In this document: positions 26,690 to 38,477 of the stretch, one piece after another
Layout: the number at the start of each line of letters is the position of its first letter
Numbering within the stretch: position 1 is the stretch's first letter
Origin: Apostichopus japonicus
Taxonomy: Eukaryota > Echinodermata > Holothuroidea > Aspidochirotida > Stichopodidae
Length of the DNA stretch: 64,000 nt
Assembly (NCBI RefSeq): GCF_037975245.1
Contig: NC_092564.1
Coordinates: forward strand, 14,883,984-14,947,983
Reading direction: 5' to 3'
Notes under the pieces: generated by a model
Told to the model about the DNA's origin: nothing
What the model saw: only the letters and a program-made list of their open reading frames with translations
The model's database searches: none
Position numbers and translations under genes: made by a program

Positions 26690-27330
26690 CATAATTGTGT
26701 ACATGCGTCATGTCATGATTCATGAAGCTGGGTCAAACCCTGATTCCTGCCGTAAGTGAGTTTGTTTAACAGCAGTTAATCAACAATTATGATTAATTGG
26801 TGATCAAACAGAGTTGATCAGTGTGTAGCAACCATACAGCTTTTGTCTCTAAAGAACTTGATCCATTTCATTTCACTGGATATACAGACTTTGCTCTTCA
26901 CTGATCCTGTCATTGCTGCATATAACTTCAGCAAGATTCATCAAGCTGGGTCAAAGCCTGATTCCTGCACCTGAATTTGGTAGAAGCCAACCAATCAATC
27001 AAAATGTAATTGTTTGGTGATACTTGTGAATTTCATTGTAGTCACAACAATCCAACAAATTGTTATCCAACAGAGCATATCAGTATAAGTATTAAACATA
27101 TAGTTGATGACTCTACAGGGCTTTTGTCATTTCTTAAAATTTAATTTGTAAATTTCTCTTAACTAAACACAGAGGATGTTCTACTTTGATACTATCATTG
27201 TTGTGTATGCTATGATGCTGGGCCATACCTTGATTCCTGCTGTGAGTTTGGTAGCAGTTGATGAATGAAGGAATCAATCAATCAATCAAATATTCAATGC
27301 ATCAATCAATCAATCATTTACAACAAGGTA
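26690..27330 (+). repeat. Three-copy diverged tandem block with CAAT microsatellite
   Basis: Three imperfect copies, about 220-270 bp apart, share TTTGATACTATCAT...GTGTA, GCTGGGTCAAA and CCTGATTCCTGC (near 26,725, 26,943 and 27,214), followed by GTAGCAGTTAATCAA-like sequence. The block ends in CAAT/AATC microsatellites at about 27,270-27,318. It abuts the 3' end of the ACP6 gene and probably includes that gene's 3' untranslated region. Confidence 0.6.
27140..27145 (-). terminator. Candidate ACP6 poly(A) signal
   Basis: ATTAAA on the minus strand lies about 205 nt beyond the ACP6 stop codon. It is the nearest recognised variant hexamer I saw; no AATAAA was found close by. Weakly supported. 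Confidence 0.25.
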
Positions 27331-27349
27331 CTCACCATTATCCCGTCCA

Positions 27350-27478
27350 TTATCTCATCTCCTGAGCTCTCTGTGCACTAAGGAGAAACTCATCCCAGGT
27401 TATACTAAACGGCCTCAATTCTTCCATCACTGTATCTAATGGCAGCAATTCATCTGCTTTCCGAAACATCCTCTGCAC
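27350..27478 (-). CDS. ACP6: ACP6 exon 9 (C-terminus)
   Basis: 129 bp, phase 0, acceptor ATCAACAG, ending at TAA 27352-27350. It encodes 42 residues including ELLPLDTVMEEL and TWDEFLLSAQ, matching the LCPLDMFLNAM...SPEKYHALC tail of the mammalian enzyme. It has no internal ATG-initiated long frame, so it is easy to miss. Confidence 0.88.
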   Translation of the reverse strand: MQRMFRKADELLPLDTVMEELRPFSITWDEFLLSAQRAQEMR

Positions 27479-30400
27479 CTGTTGATATGATCAAGGAGGA
27501 CGACAATTGAGGTTTTACCGGCAGAGAAACAACAGAGATTGGTGCCTATGAAGCTCCCATGAATGTTGCAAATCTTTCACCATTTGATATATTGATAAGA
27601 TGAAATTGAATCAGATAAGAGCGGGGAAGTTACACTCTTGTCCTCGAATACTGATCGATGTTTCTTAGGGGGTTTCGATTACCACTTATCACTATGTCGC
27701 CCACACTCTTGTGTTTTAAATAATTTGAAGGATATTCTCTGAGGTCTCAAGTTCCCAATAACCCAGAAAAGCCTTAGATTATGGTTTCATATCAACAGTC
27801 TCCTTTCTCTCTCATCATCTAACCCACACGTCTCGCAGAAAATTGGTTAAAGATATGAGAGGAACACTTCTAGGATTGTTCGTAAATGTAATTACCCTTA
27901 AAAGATAGTGATATATACATACCAGCATGTTTGCACACATGCACACACCCATGTATGTACACATGTACCAACATACTAACATATATACTTACATAAAGAC
28001 AAGCATATATATATGTACACAAATTAGCAGACTGTGATATAGGCCAACAGGATCATTTTTCCAGGTTTATAACGTTACAACATAATTACAGGCAGGATGA
28101 TGAAAACCATTGTCTTGTAATCCAAATTAATTTTACGGAAATGCAGCAAACTTGGTCAAACTAGTTTTGAAACATTGTCAGTTCCCTATCTCAAGCTCTT
28201 TTTCCCCCCACAGTAATAAAAAGTTTGATTTTATGTCTACACTAATCTTGTACCTGCATGTTTAAAAATTTTACCAAATATATTGTGGCAAACATGTTAA
28301 AATTCTGAACTGCACTGTGTGGATAACTATGATCCCTCAGTCAGCCTTGGCACAGTCTTTCTTAGTTAAACCACACCACCCACCTTGCACCCCTTCCAAT
28401 CCCCTCCTCCCCCACTGCATATGTGCAACACATCACTCAGTTATAAAACAGATCCTATTTAACTCAACCTAGAAGCATTAAACTGTTTACGAGGCATATC
28501 TGTCTCTAACTAATATTAGGTTTAAAAGTTGTACTTCCTGGACAGTAGAAATGGTCACCAAAGATCAATTCACTGTGAATACCAACTGTCTCACTAAACT
28601 TTAGCCTATGTTAAAAAGTATATGAACAAAATTGTGAGCTTTGGAGAGAAGGACAATCATCCATATAATATGTTAGCTGTCAAATATCACACTGTAAAAA
28701 CCAAACGGAAGATTACGAAGACACCAACAATGACTACAAACGAATGACAAAATCACTGACAATGCCAATCAGCTAAGAGGGGGATCTCTTTTACTATTTA
28801 CAGTCCGGTCAAATTCTTGTGATTTGTCAAGGAAATTTATCCTCCTGAATAATTCATTCCGAGTCCGACATCAAACCAAATTTTATTATTTTCTGATTTT
28901 TTTGGGGGGAAACCTGTCTATTTTTATCTGGGAATTATTATCTACAAGTATTACTCAGTAAAGTTCAACATATAGTTAAATGGTTATTATCTAGTGAGTA
29001 TTATGAAGTGTGGATACCGGTACCTTTCCTCTGTAGAGCACTCTTGTGTATAATTTGTCATCTACCCCCTGATATACTTCCAGTGATATACTGCAGCAGA
29101 GGGGCGGCCAATCGCCATCAAAGATACCAAGAGCAACTAGGAGGGCTGTCAATGTGGTATCGTGGCAAAAATACAGATGCATCTTCTCTTTCCTGGAGGG
29201 GAAACAGATTCAGGCACATGGCTGTGTTAATAGTAGGATGCTAAAGGGGCTGCAGCATCCTGCAGCCATGCTGCATTGGATGCAACCATTTGTACTTCAT
29301 TAGTTTTGCACAATAGCCACTGCTGGTCTACTGAGATATTCTCTGGCATTTGACATTGGTTCTACTTCAGTTATTTTGTACACTTTAACATACAAATAAA
29401 CTTACTACCTAAGCTGATAAACCCCTGTGTTGTGGGATTTGAGTATCAATAAGCATAGCTAAGCTTTGTCAAAATCAACTGACCTCAGAAAATCTGGTTT
29501 ATTGCTACTGTACCAATGAAAGCTACAAAATTGTACCCTTCTATAAGCCAACAAATATGAAGAGAAAAGTTAAGATATTGAGAGAATAATTCATGGTTCA
29601 TTGAACAGATATTCAACTATTTTTAGCATAATTATTTATGCAGGTTCTTGCCATAGTGTTGCTCAAACACAGCTACCCTTATATCTATATTGTACGTACA
29701 GTGCTACAGTGGGTAATCATATAGGATTTTCTGTTGAAAAAGAAGCTGGTTGCAATTTATAACTATATTAAACTTCCCAACAGATTTGCTCAAGTTGATA
29801 AATAGTATGCTATGTAAAAAAAAACAGAAAACTCTATCCTATCTTTCTTACATCAAAAAGTGTGCTCTGAGCCTCCACAGTTAATACCAATGAGAACTGT
29901 ATCCCCCTTTGCATGCAAATGTTTTATTAAAAAAAAAGAAAAAAAAACAAGTTAGTCCTAACAAATTGAACAGTCCATACACAAATGCCTGGACTATAAA
30001 GTCAATGCTGGACTCACAATTTGCCTTCTTTCAGCTTCTGAAAAACTTCTCTTATAAGGTGAAGAAGCGTTCCGATTGATATTGGTAAATATTTGACTTG
30101 TTCTCCGGGGGGTCCTCCTAGGGCGTACTGGAGTACCTTCGGACTCATCTCTTTCAGCGATTCTATAACATCGTTACCAAACTGAGGTGGGATAGGAAAC
30201 CCATGGACCTAACAATAAAATGGAAGAAAAAGAGAGAGAGAGTGAAAATGAACAGAGAACTGGCTAAACTAATCAAAGAAATTGACAAACGAAGGAATTT
30301 TGAAAAAAGTTGGAGAAAGACTTGGCAACAACAGGCTTTGATGAACCTGTGTCCAAAACAAACATTATCACAAGTTTTTTGCTCTTTCAACACAGCTATC

Positions 30401-33400
30401 CAATCCAGTGTTAAATATATAATCCATTAAAAATGTTCCAACTCCAGACCAGACCAGAACTGTAACAATAACCAAACATATTTACGTTTCAAGTAGTTTA
30501 GTTGTTTTAGAGCCTTTAAAAATTGAGCCAAGAATCAAATTAAAAAATTCAAATTGAATCGTGATATATTCCAATTACACACTGTTCCTGCTCTGTCTTA
30601 TATTCAAACTCTAGCTCCACCCCTCCCTCCCTTATCTACTGAATTGCCTAAGCTGTACCCCTCCCCCTTTAAGGTAAACTGCATTCTTGCAGTGAACAGT
30701 GATAGCTTGTTATGTTTCCTCAGCTTTCAAAGACAGAGTCTGTACTTGAAAAGCACATTCTAATAATTTCACCCATATACATCGATACAAAAATAATCAA
30801 TAAAAAACCCCACATATTAGCAAATTTTATTTGCTCCAAACATATCTCTGTCGCTTACAACATATGTGTGTTCTGTCAGCAGATATCGGCCAATATTACA
30901 CATGCCCTTAAACTGTTACTTCAGAAAAAAAGACAAACTTGCAAAAAGCCACAAAAACTCACCATTCTTGTACTGAGATCGTCTTTGACCCCCGTAAGAT
31001 CGATTCTCTTATCATCGTCCGGAAGAGCCAGCAGTTCTTTGACCTTTTTGATCAGAGCAGCAGAGCCAGGAATGAAGTCGGGTGCATGCTGGGCCTGGTG
31101 CCACATCTGTTTCAAGGACGGGTGAAGGTGCTCTTGAGGGTACAGGACTTCTCTGTTTGCATGATCAACATGGACTTTCAAAGGTTCTACAAGAGATCAT
31201 TCGGACACAGATATCTTTTGCATTAGTGCGTTGCAACGATAATTGCAAATAAACATGACACTTTACTACTACTGATTTATTTTTTCATTGTTATAGTAAA
31301 TCCCTATTAAACTACAACTTACACAGTATAGGCGATGCATTTTGGTCGTTAATTTTTTTATTGCAAACACATGAGAACTGATGACAGAAGTTTTATATAA
31401 GGTCACCTTGAAAAATAGTTTGATGAGGGTAAAAAGTGTATTAATTAAATCAAAGCATCTGGTAAAATTTCATTTTTGAAATAACAGTCTCCACTTTACT
31501 CCACATTCATCAAGGCATTTCTACAATGTTTAAATCCTATGAAGTATTTGGTTCTTGCAATTAATGACCCATCCAGGTTATTATCATTTCCGAATCTCAT
31601 TGCTCAAGATGACTTGTACTGGCTAACGGTTTACTGCATGAGACCCCAGTGGTAGTAAAAACAACAAAAAATAGACTGGTATTTGTCTTACCAACTGAAT
31701 TTGACTTCAGTTGCTTGCCATAGACTCCTGCAATTACACAACGACCAGTCTCAATGCATCTGTTGATGTTCGTTGATCTGATGCTACCAAACAAATAAAC
31801 AAACAAGAAAAATTCACAATGGAAAGCTACATAGCCAGGGAATATTTAGTGTACACATTTTTTTGTCTAGCATGTTTGAATGTCTTTAGGATGCCGGAGC
31901 ATCGGCTTCCATATCAAGCATTCAAGAATGACTTCAGCAAGCCAAGACCTCCAGGACGACCACCTTCAAGATGGAAGGACCTAATCCAGAAAGACCTAGG
32001 TTTGACAACCCAAGCTGCTGAAAGCTGCGCAGCAGATAGACCAGATTGGAGGAGGATTACTCGCCAGAGGGCAAAGGGACACAGCGTCCTACACACCTAA
32101 GTCAGTCAGTCAGTAAGTCATGTTTGAAGGTTCTGGATTTTGCCTCTTATTAATTACTATGGATCCTGTGCACAAATACTTCTATACATCTTTACACTTG
32201 CAAAGCAACTTGACAATTTTGCATAGCAGCTTGACCATTTTGCATAGCAACTTGACAATTTTGCATAGCAACTTGACCATTTTGCATAGCAACTTGACAA
32301 TTTTGCACAGCAGCTTGACCATTTTGCATAGGATCTTGAGATGAGATACTCTACAAGATAAATTATTACCTGATAGTAGTTATCTCAAATGGGAAGTGTA
32401 AATAAAGGTTGCATAATGTTAGTAATATTCATCAGCCCCGAGTTACAATTTGTCTGACACAGGTGCTAAAACTATTGTTTAAAAATATGCTGACTTTGTT
32501 CGGTACATGCTTTAACACAGCAGAAGAAACTTATACAATATTATGGCTTTACTTACTGCTTTAAATCGAGGCGTTTTGCTTTGATTGCTTATAAATGAGT
32601 CTTGATACAGACATGGTAACAAGTTATTAAGCAATGACCTTTCTCTCCAGCTATTTGCAGTCTCAGGTAGCTAACCAGGAGTTTGACTGTTACAATATAC
32701 CTTTAATTTTTTTTCAAGCCAATAGAATACTGGTCCAATACCAGGGAAAGATTAGTTTTCATCATGTTTTATGTATAATACAAGTTGTGTGGTCTTAAAA
32801 TGTAAAAAGTTTATATTAATAGGTTATGCGGCACGGATTCAACCCTCAAATAAGGGTTGCTTTGAGGGGTTTCCTCTTGTTTGTTACAATAATTGATTTT
32901 ACTACATGCACTGAATGCTGCAACTGGGAACTCCTTTGAGGAGAAATTAACAGCACCGAATCAACAACTTTTTTTAGAGTATCTTGAACCTACTATATGT
33001 CTTTTGCAGTGAATTCAGAGGAGAGAAACTTGAGTTGATCCACATAATAAGATTTTAAGGACTGGCCAAGCTGGTAGGCCTGCTTCATGCCAACACCGGT
33101 TAACTGACCACCGAAGGCACCTCCCTAAAATAACAAGAAAACAATAAAAAAGAATAAAAGGTTTTCATCAAATCTTCTGAAATTTAAATATCATAGTTCA
33201 ATTAAAAACTGCATGTGATTTAGTTGGTTTTTAATCAAACTGATGAATGTAACATTTGCCTGAGATGTTTGGTTGAAAGGAGTTTTGAAGAATTAGACAG
33301 AAAAAATTATTTTACAGCTTTAAGAACAATAGTGGTCAAGAATGGTTTCAATGCAAACTCACTTAATAACAGAGCGCACTTGCAAGCTAATCGAGATTAA

Positions 33401-36400
33401 AGAAAGGATGAATTGTTAGGAAAATTTTCATTCGAGTAAATAAATAGATTTCTGCTTAACTTGGATTTAACCAACAAATTATTTAACCAAGAATGGAAAA
33501 CTGACTAGGTAATTGATCACAACAATATCGAAAGAGCAAAACAAATTTCTTTCTTGTTTCAAAAACGAACCTCAACATTTATCGATAATTGAAACTTGTA
33601 AAATGTCTAGATGCTGATCAGATATCACTAACATTCAAAATAACTTTGCGATAAATGTTCTCAACAACAGGTTCCGGCCTGCTTCCACCGTCCAAAGAGC
33701 AAATCTCATAGTCAATTTCGGTGTGCTCCGCTCCAGAGAAAATTGTTTCCTTGTCCCACAAGACCTATAAATGAGATGATGAATTAAGCATCAACAATAA
33801 ATTACGTTCCGCATCGAGTTCATATGTTTTTACAAAATTACAGTACTACAATAGTTCAAATACTACCTACAGTACAGTAGGGCAACTCAGTATATCATTG
33901 TTACATACAAATTTTGCTTTCTAGTACATATTGTCTTTTTCTTGCTGGGCTTGAAAGCCAGAGGTCATACTTTGGAATCCATGTTGTTACCATGAAATTC
34001 TTTGCTCTTTCCCATTGTTCATAATTTTCCAGTCAATTTGCTGTTGTTCATTTACATATATATATATAGCTGTACAGAACAAGACAATTTTCTCCAAAAA
34101 TTCCTTGCCTGCTGGGTTGTTGAAACTGGGGTTGTGTTCCCTGTTGACACGATATGCAAGGTAATGTGGCCTCTGACTGGCACCCCTAGCTATGTAATGG
34201 CTACTGTTTACATGGGTCTCTACCAAATAAGGGCTGAATAGTTCTGTTGGTAGATTGCTGGGCTTGTAACCTTACCCAGAAGGCACTGTTCCAATACCCT
34301 TTCTAGCCGTGAATTTCAGTGTGCAGAGCACCAAAGAAAACATTTCCCCTGAACCCAAAACAACCCCATCAAGAAATTATCACTTTTCATTTAAGTGCAA
34401 GGATCATCACCAAAGTCTATAACTGGAAATCTGTAATTTGTTTAAATCATACTTTCTTGTTATAATTATAATGAGATAATTGCTTTTGCACTGGCTACCT
34501 AATTACTGAATGCCTATATAGTGAAGGCTTCATAATTGACGCACCCCCGTAATTGACGCACCTTCAATTATTACTCGCAACGATACAGAAGGCCACCTTA
34601 ACTTTTTGCAGTCAAGCAGAATCACATATTTCATGAGTTTGAATCCATTTCAGCTATTTTTGGTGACTAAATTGTGGTATTTTTTAAGCTTTTAACACCC
34701 TCCCCCAGTTTTGCACAATTTTTGGGAATTTGGAAATCTTACACTCTAAAATAACCAACATTACCTCAAAATGATAAAGCTACTCTCTGGGACCTGACCT
34801 GTCTGAGCTTAGAGGCTCAGAGCACAGCAAACAGCATCAAACGTCAATGGATGTATACTAAGGCCTACACTACAGTTACTTTATCGACGCATGTGTCAAT
34901 TTAGGGGTATGAAAGAACTTGACAAGGCAGACATTTTGTGGTCAAATTCTGCTCAATTGTACGGTGCATAAGCACAGAACCTTAAATATTTTGAAATCAT
35001 AACATTTTGGAGGAACTACACATATGAAAAACACATACAGTTGAATGATTTGGATTTTCCTTGATAGACATTGTTGATCAAATCCTTAAGTGCGTCAATT
35101 ATGAGCCCACCATGCCACATCTACAGTATGTAAGTCTCTATCAACAGCAAAATCTGAATGGGAAGTTATTTATAAACAATTTGAAAAGAGCAAAGAACTT
35201 TTTGGGCTAAAGTGGGATTAGATCCAGTGACCTCAGAATTACAGTACAAGCCCTGTGCTCTTAGAACTGAGCTATTCATTCATTACTTGCTGGATATCCC
35301 TACATACAGAACATAACCATTTCTTTGCTAGGGATGCCAGTCAGAAGCCACTGTGACAGTACTCTACCTTACATATATTCACGACATAGGTATCATGTCA
35401 CAGTTACAATCCAAAACAATCCAAAGGAGCAATAGGTTAGAGATTACAAAAGAAACTGCATTTTATATCTCCACCACACACAACACTTATTCCAAACATT
35501 TATTTGTGGAGATTGAGGGAAGATGAGGTTTTCAAGGAGCTTGTTTGGACAACTCCACATAAGTCTAACATTGTCTGACGGACTGCCACCACTAATAGTA
35601 CAATCTTACAACTTGAACATAGGCAACCAATTACAATTTTAGCAAATGTAAGTAAAAAATTTTGATAACACATCATATGATATCAAAGTATAATACACAT
35701 TAAAATACACATGGGTACATGTATACAGATCATACAAGTAAGTTGATGTCAACAAACACTACTCTGCCCTTTCACAATCGGTTCAACAAATTTTGTTGAT
35801 AATTTTTTAGTGTGTTTAGCTTTTCTACGTCAGTGCAGTTTATTGCAAGATGTAATTTGGACCCATATGACTTACTTGTTCAACATTTGGTAGTGTCCTA
35901 ATGGGTGTTCTTGCTCCATGTCTACCAAAAAACATCACAAATTTCAGCTGAAATTTGCTGTCTACTTCCGGAATATTTTTATATGTGCTACCAATCTCCT
36001 CAAGACTGGGGTTGTCTAAATTTATAGTAGCCATTCCTTTGCATTCCTGTCAATAAAAAATATTAAGAGAAACATACATAATGAGAAGGAAACAACATGG
36101 TGAACACACAAAATACTTCTGATTTCTTGAAAACAACTCAAACCTCTGTGATGTATGTTCAAATACAGATTTTCCCTGTGTACTGTTCTAGGCTTTATCA
36201 TAGCCACCTCACATAGCACCTCCCAATGCCCACCCCCACCCCCCCCCCCCCAACTGCCCTTTCATCAGATGCCAACAGTTTCTAATGCCTCCATGGTTTA
36301 AGTAAGCTATAAAGAAAAAAAGTGATGATTTTGGACAAAAGCTTTGTAGGTTTACATTATGGTTTGGCCTCAATTTTGAGAAAATCAAATTGAGAGACTT

Positions 36401-37312
36401 TATAGCACACCTCAAGTTTGGCTAACATTCTGTTGCTATGGTATCATCATGCAATTTTGGCAATTGTGTCATAAAAGGTCCATCAACTATTAAACTATAC
36501 AGTTACTACGGAAATGATTTGATGCAAGACAGTTAATACCATGGGTAATTGGTGCAAATAAGGGTTATGTTGACACACCAAATTTCACTACATAAACATC
36601 CAGTGTGCCACTAAACTGCAGCAATTTTAGTACTCTATCTCCACTAGCTGAACTCAGCATATTAAATATGTCATAATCATAAACTATGTGGACAAAGTAT
36701 CAGTCTGTAGTTTGTAAACTTGCATTGACTTAGTCTTACCATGGAGGTAAAAACAGACCTCCATGGTCTTACAATAACTTAGGCCGAGAGCTATCCTATC
36801 ATTATGCAAATGAAGTTTAGTTTTGATGGTAGCATACACCAGTTGACTTCGCAATCGATCAAACCGTTACATTTTTATTCTCTATCAAATATGGGTTGCA
36901 CTCTTGTACTAGGCCTACTGTAGGTCAGAATTACAGTACGGAACACAAACCAAGCCGATCCACACATGTCAAAATTCTGACTTAAGTTGTTGATTCTTTG
37001 TCAAGAACAGATGCGGACCATACACAATACAGTAATGGTTGTATTAGTTCCACGAGAGATTATTAATAATGATTTCCCTGTGAATTTAATATAGTAAAGC
37101 TTCCTTTAAGATTCAGCTTTAGTTAAACCTACAAGCGTACAAACAAGCTTTATGTATCATATCTGCATGAAATTAGGGCAATATTTAACATTCTTCAATC
37201 AACTTACCACATGTAATCGATTATATAACAGAACCGGATCGCATTCGGTAACGGCAGAAGATGTCAGCACGGCTACGAGCCTACGACTTAGTACGAGGCT
37301 TATGCAATGCAT
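27350..37312 (-). CDS. ACP6: Lysophosphatidic acid phosphatase type 6-like (ACP6), nine exons
   Basis: Histidine acid phosphatase of the ACP6 type, which removes phosphate from lysophosphatidic acid; the mammalian enzyme is mitochondrial. Exons in transcript order: 37312-37208, 36046-35876, 33764-33633, 33124-32994, 31783-31692, 31186-30963, 30208-30018, 29192-29024, 27478-27350. They sum to 1,344 bp, 447 residues plus TAA, close to the usual length of about 430, and every junction keeps phase. Seen: RHGARTP at residues 77-83 with His78 as nucleophile, IRSTNINR at 181-188, HDTTL at 359-363 with the His-Asp pair, LGIFD and WPP nearby. The first 35 residues (MHCISLVLSRRLVAVL...) are basic and hydrophobic, fitting an organelle or secretory leader. 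All introns are GT-AG; the donor after exon 8 is GTACCG. A start at the ATG of residue 40 is possible but would waste the in-frame exon 1. Confidence 0.93.
27479..29023 (-). other. ACP6 intron 8
   Basis: A 1,545-bp GT-AG intron. It holds alternating GTATGTACACATG-type sequence around 27,945-28,020 and C-rich patches near 28,375-28,415. No gene or exon is seen inside. Confidence 0.7.
29024..29192 (-). CDS. ACP6: ACP6 exon 8 (HDT proton-donor exon)
   Basis: 169 bp, 57 codons once the two bases carried over from exon 7 are included. It encodes HLYFCHDTTLTALLVALGIF, then DGDWPP and LEVYQG. The His-Asp of HDT supplies the general acid of this family. The minus-strand frame stays open past the donor for a few codons (VPVSTLHNTH), but the phase-0 donor GTACCG joins cleanly to exon 9. 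Confidence 0.93.
30963..31186 (-). CDS. ACP6: ACP6 exon 6
   Basis: 224 bp, entered with one base and left in phase 0. The acceptor is TCTTGTAG and the donor GTGAGT. It encodes EPLKVHVDHANREVLYPQ, aligning with the HTDEADSEVLYP region of mammalian ACP6, then a helical linker ending DDLSTRM. Confidence 0.9.
31880..32116 (+). mobile_element. 5'-truncated LINE 3' end
   Basis: The plus-strand frame ends at TAA 32,098-32,100 and encodes GRPPSRWKDLIQKDL followed by AADRPDWRRITRQRAKG. This is the RWxDxIxxDL...A.DRxxWR signature that closes the endonuclease-reverse transcriptase polyprotein of RTE/CR1-like non-LTR retrotransposons. The stop is followed immediately by a GTCA tetranucleotide tail (32,100-32,115), as expected for a LINE 3' end. 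Only about 70 codons remain. It sits in ACP6 intron 4, opposite to the gene's strand. Confidence 0.8.
32199..32335 (+). repeat. 21-bp minisatellite in ACP6 intron 4
   Basis: Six to seven copies of AGCAACTTGACAATTTTGCAT with A/C and A/G variants. The unit is a multiple of three, so the plus-strand frame reads as repeated SNLTILH heptads. This is a repeat-driven frame, not a gene. Confidence 0.9.
34236..34302 (+). mobile_element. tRNA-derived SINE fragment
   Basis: TAGTTCTGTTGGTAGATTGC resembles the tRNA D-arm/A box. GGCTTGTAACC occupies the anticodon-arm position, and a degenerate B box (CTGTTCCAATACC) follows at tRNA spacing. The stems are decayed, so it is not a functional tRNA. Confidence 0.5.
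34526..35107. mobile_element. 582-bp element with inverted CATAATTGACGCAC ends
   Basis: The left end GGCTTCATAATTGACGCAC (34,526-34,544) is inverted at the right end as GTGCGTCAATTATGAGCC (35,090-35,107); 14 bp match perfectly. A second direct copy of AATTGACGCACC follows at 34,551-34,562. There is no open frame for a transposase. A clear target-site duplication is not visible, so it is a decayed MITE or foldback element. It lies in ACP6 intron 2. Confidence 0.5.
35212..35278 (-). mobile_element. tRNA-derived SINE fragment
   Basis: On the minus strand, TAGCTCAGTTCTAAGAGCAC (A box) is followed by GGGCTTGTACTG (anticodon-arm position) and GGTCACTGGATCTAATCCC (B box). This is the best preserved of the tRNA-like pieces in the window, but the T-stem is mismatched. 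It lies in ACP6 intron 2, same strand as the gene. Confidence 0.6.
35876..36046 (-). CDS. ACP6: ACP6 exon 2 (RHGARTP active-site exon)
   Basis: 171 bp, 57 codons, phase 0 at both ends. The acceptor is TTGACAG and the donor GTAAGT. It carries FGRHGARTPI, the histidine acid phosphatase signature in which the His forms the phosphoenzyme and the two Arg bind phosphate. The sequence preceding it (KFQLKFVMFF) is the first beta-strand of the fold. Confidence 0.95.
36733..36772. mobile_element. 26-bp palindromic mini-insertion, 7-bp TSD
   Basis: CATGGAGGT and its complement ACCTCCATG surround an 8-nt spacer (36,740-36,765), flanked by an exact direct repeat GTCTTAC (36,733-36,739 and 36,766-36,772). 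Same end sequence and same 7-bp duplication as the element at 13,866-13,908. It lies in ACP6 intron 1. Confidence 0.65.
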
Positions 37313-38477
37313 TATAGGATGGTCTATTTTTTAGATTTGTGCTTATCATATCCACACTGCAAGTCTGCAAGTTGTCAACTGTCACTGAACGTTAGTATTT
37401 ACCACTATTTTGTTAGATCCAAGTTCAATTTCTATGGTTTAATCTAAAAATAAATATTCCACGGATAACTTATCATGAAACTAAGTTAACCAACTATGCG
37501 AGCGTCAAAGAAAGAGAAAGGAGGGGTTGGGGATAGTAAAGGAAATGGGGGAAGGAAAGTAGCGGTTATACAGGGGTCCATCTACGTAATGGTTTTGATA
37601 CGAATCTGGTTCGAAGACAGGGTTTGGAGGAGGGGGAATGTCTGCTGACATTTTAACCGACAACTTACGTTTTGCATGACAAAGTGGTAGAGACGGGGAG
37701 GAAGAAGGGGTGCGCACCGCGGGAGAAGCCTACAGAATAGGCGTATCCATTATTTTCTCGTGTTCCATATAAATTCACATAGGACGACGTATCATTCTGT
37801 GTGGACGAACTCATTTAGTTGCCACTTATCTGGCGTAGACTGTTGGATACGTTATGACGGCTTTCGATCTGCATGTCAATCAAGTAGCAAAGTCTAAGTT
37901 GCAGGGAGACTTGTGAGAGTGGTGAACGTCAGTTGGGGAAGATGGTTCAGTTCGGGGAATCCGATTCTTCGATAATCATATAGACCTAAATCATCGTCTA
38001 AATTTGCGACGGAATGGATCATTCGACGATCATGTCTTATTTCTTATATTCTGTGCAAGGATTCCCAAACCATCTACATAGGAGACGTCATATGAAGGAC
38101 CGCAGGGCGCGCAGCTCCTTCCATTTGAAACTCATTAATTCGCCAGTGGTCCTCCCAAACAGTTTTAGAACCCTACCTTAATCAGTCAGTGAGTTTATTA
38201 TTAGTTAGGCATATAATTAGCACTATTTTGCGTTTAGAACTTCTCATGTAGACCTATTAAAGTTATAATCTAAATATGCCTCAGACTGTACTATTTCCAA
38301 TGTAAAATTTGTAATTTCTTAATATCTGGAGGAGGACCCCAGATCACCTACATATGCTTCAATAACCCCAGTGCAGCCCGCACCAAAATAAAGCCCTTCA
38401 TTCGCCCCTGTCGTTTCACAAAATTCAGCTCCTACTTTAATCAGTCAGGGAAATTTTGAACCCCACCCCACACACAC
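37313..38477. other. Intergenic region upstream of ACP6
   Basis: It should contain the ACP6 promoter (minus strand), but I see no TATA box or other decisive core element near 37,313-37,400. The minus-strand frame at 37,505-37,717 is proline-rich with no recognised domain. No other gene is seen. Confidence 0.45.

Larger units (their letters stand above)
33765..35875 (-). other. ACP6 intron 2
   Basis: A 2.1-kb GT-AG intron between the RHGARTP exon and exon 3. It contains two tRNA-like SINE pieces (34,236-34,302 and 35,212-35,278) and a 582-bp element with inverted ends (34,526-35,107). No further exon is needed: exons 2 and 3 are both phase 0 and join at the expected alignment position. Confidence 0.7.

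Noticed and set aside
27261-27320. CRISPR-like spaced CAATCAATCAAT repeats
   Set aside because: A simple tetranucleotide microsatellite in an animal genome, with no regular spacers.
30939-31226. Plus-strand ORF over ACP6 exon 6
   Set aside because: It is the antisense shadow of the exon, whose minus-strand reading matches ACP6 and has correct splice sites.
31819-32100. 93-codon ORF as a host gene in ACP6 intron 4
   Set aside because: Its C-terminal RWKDxIxxDL...DRPDWRR pattern and GTCA tail identify a LINE remnant; the first 20 or so codons are ordinary intron sequence.
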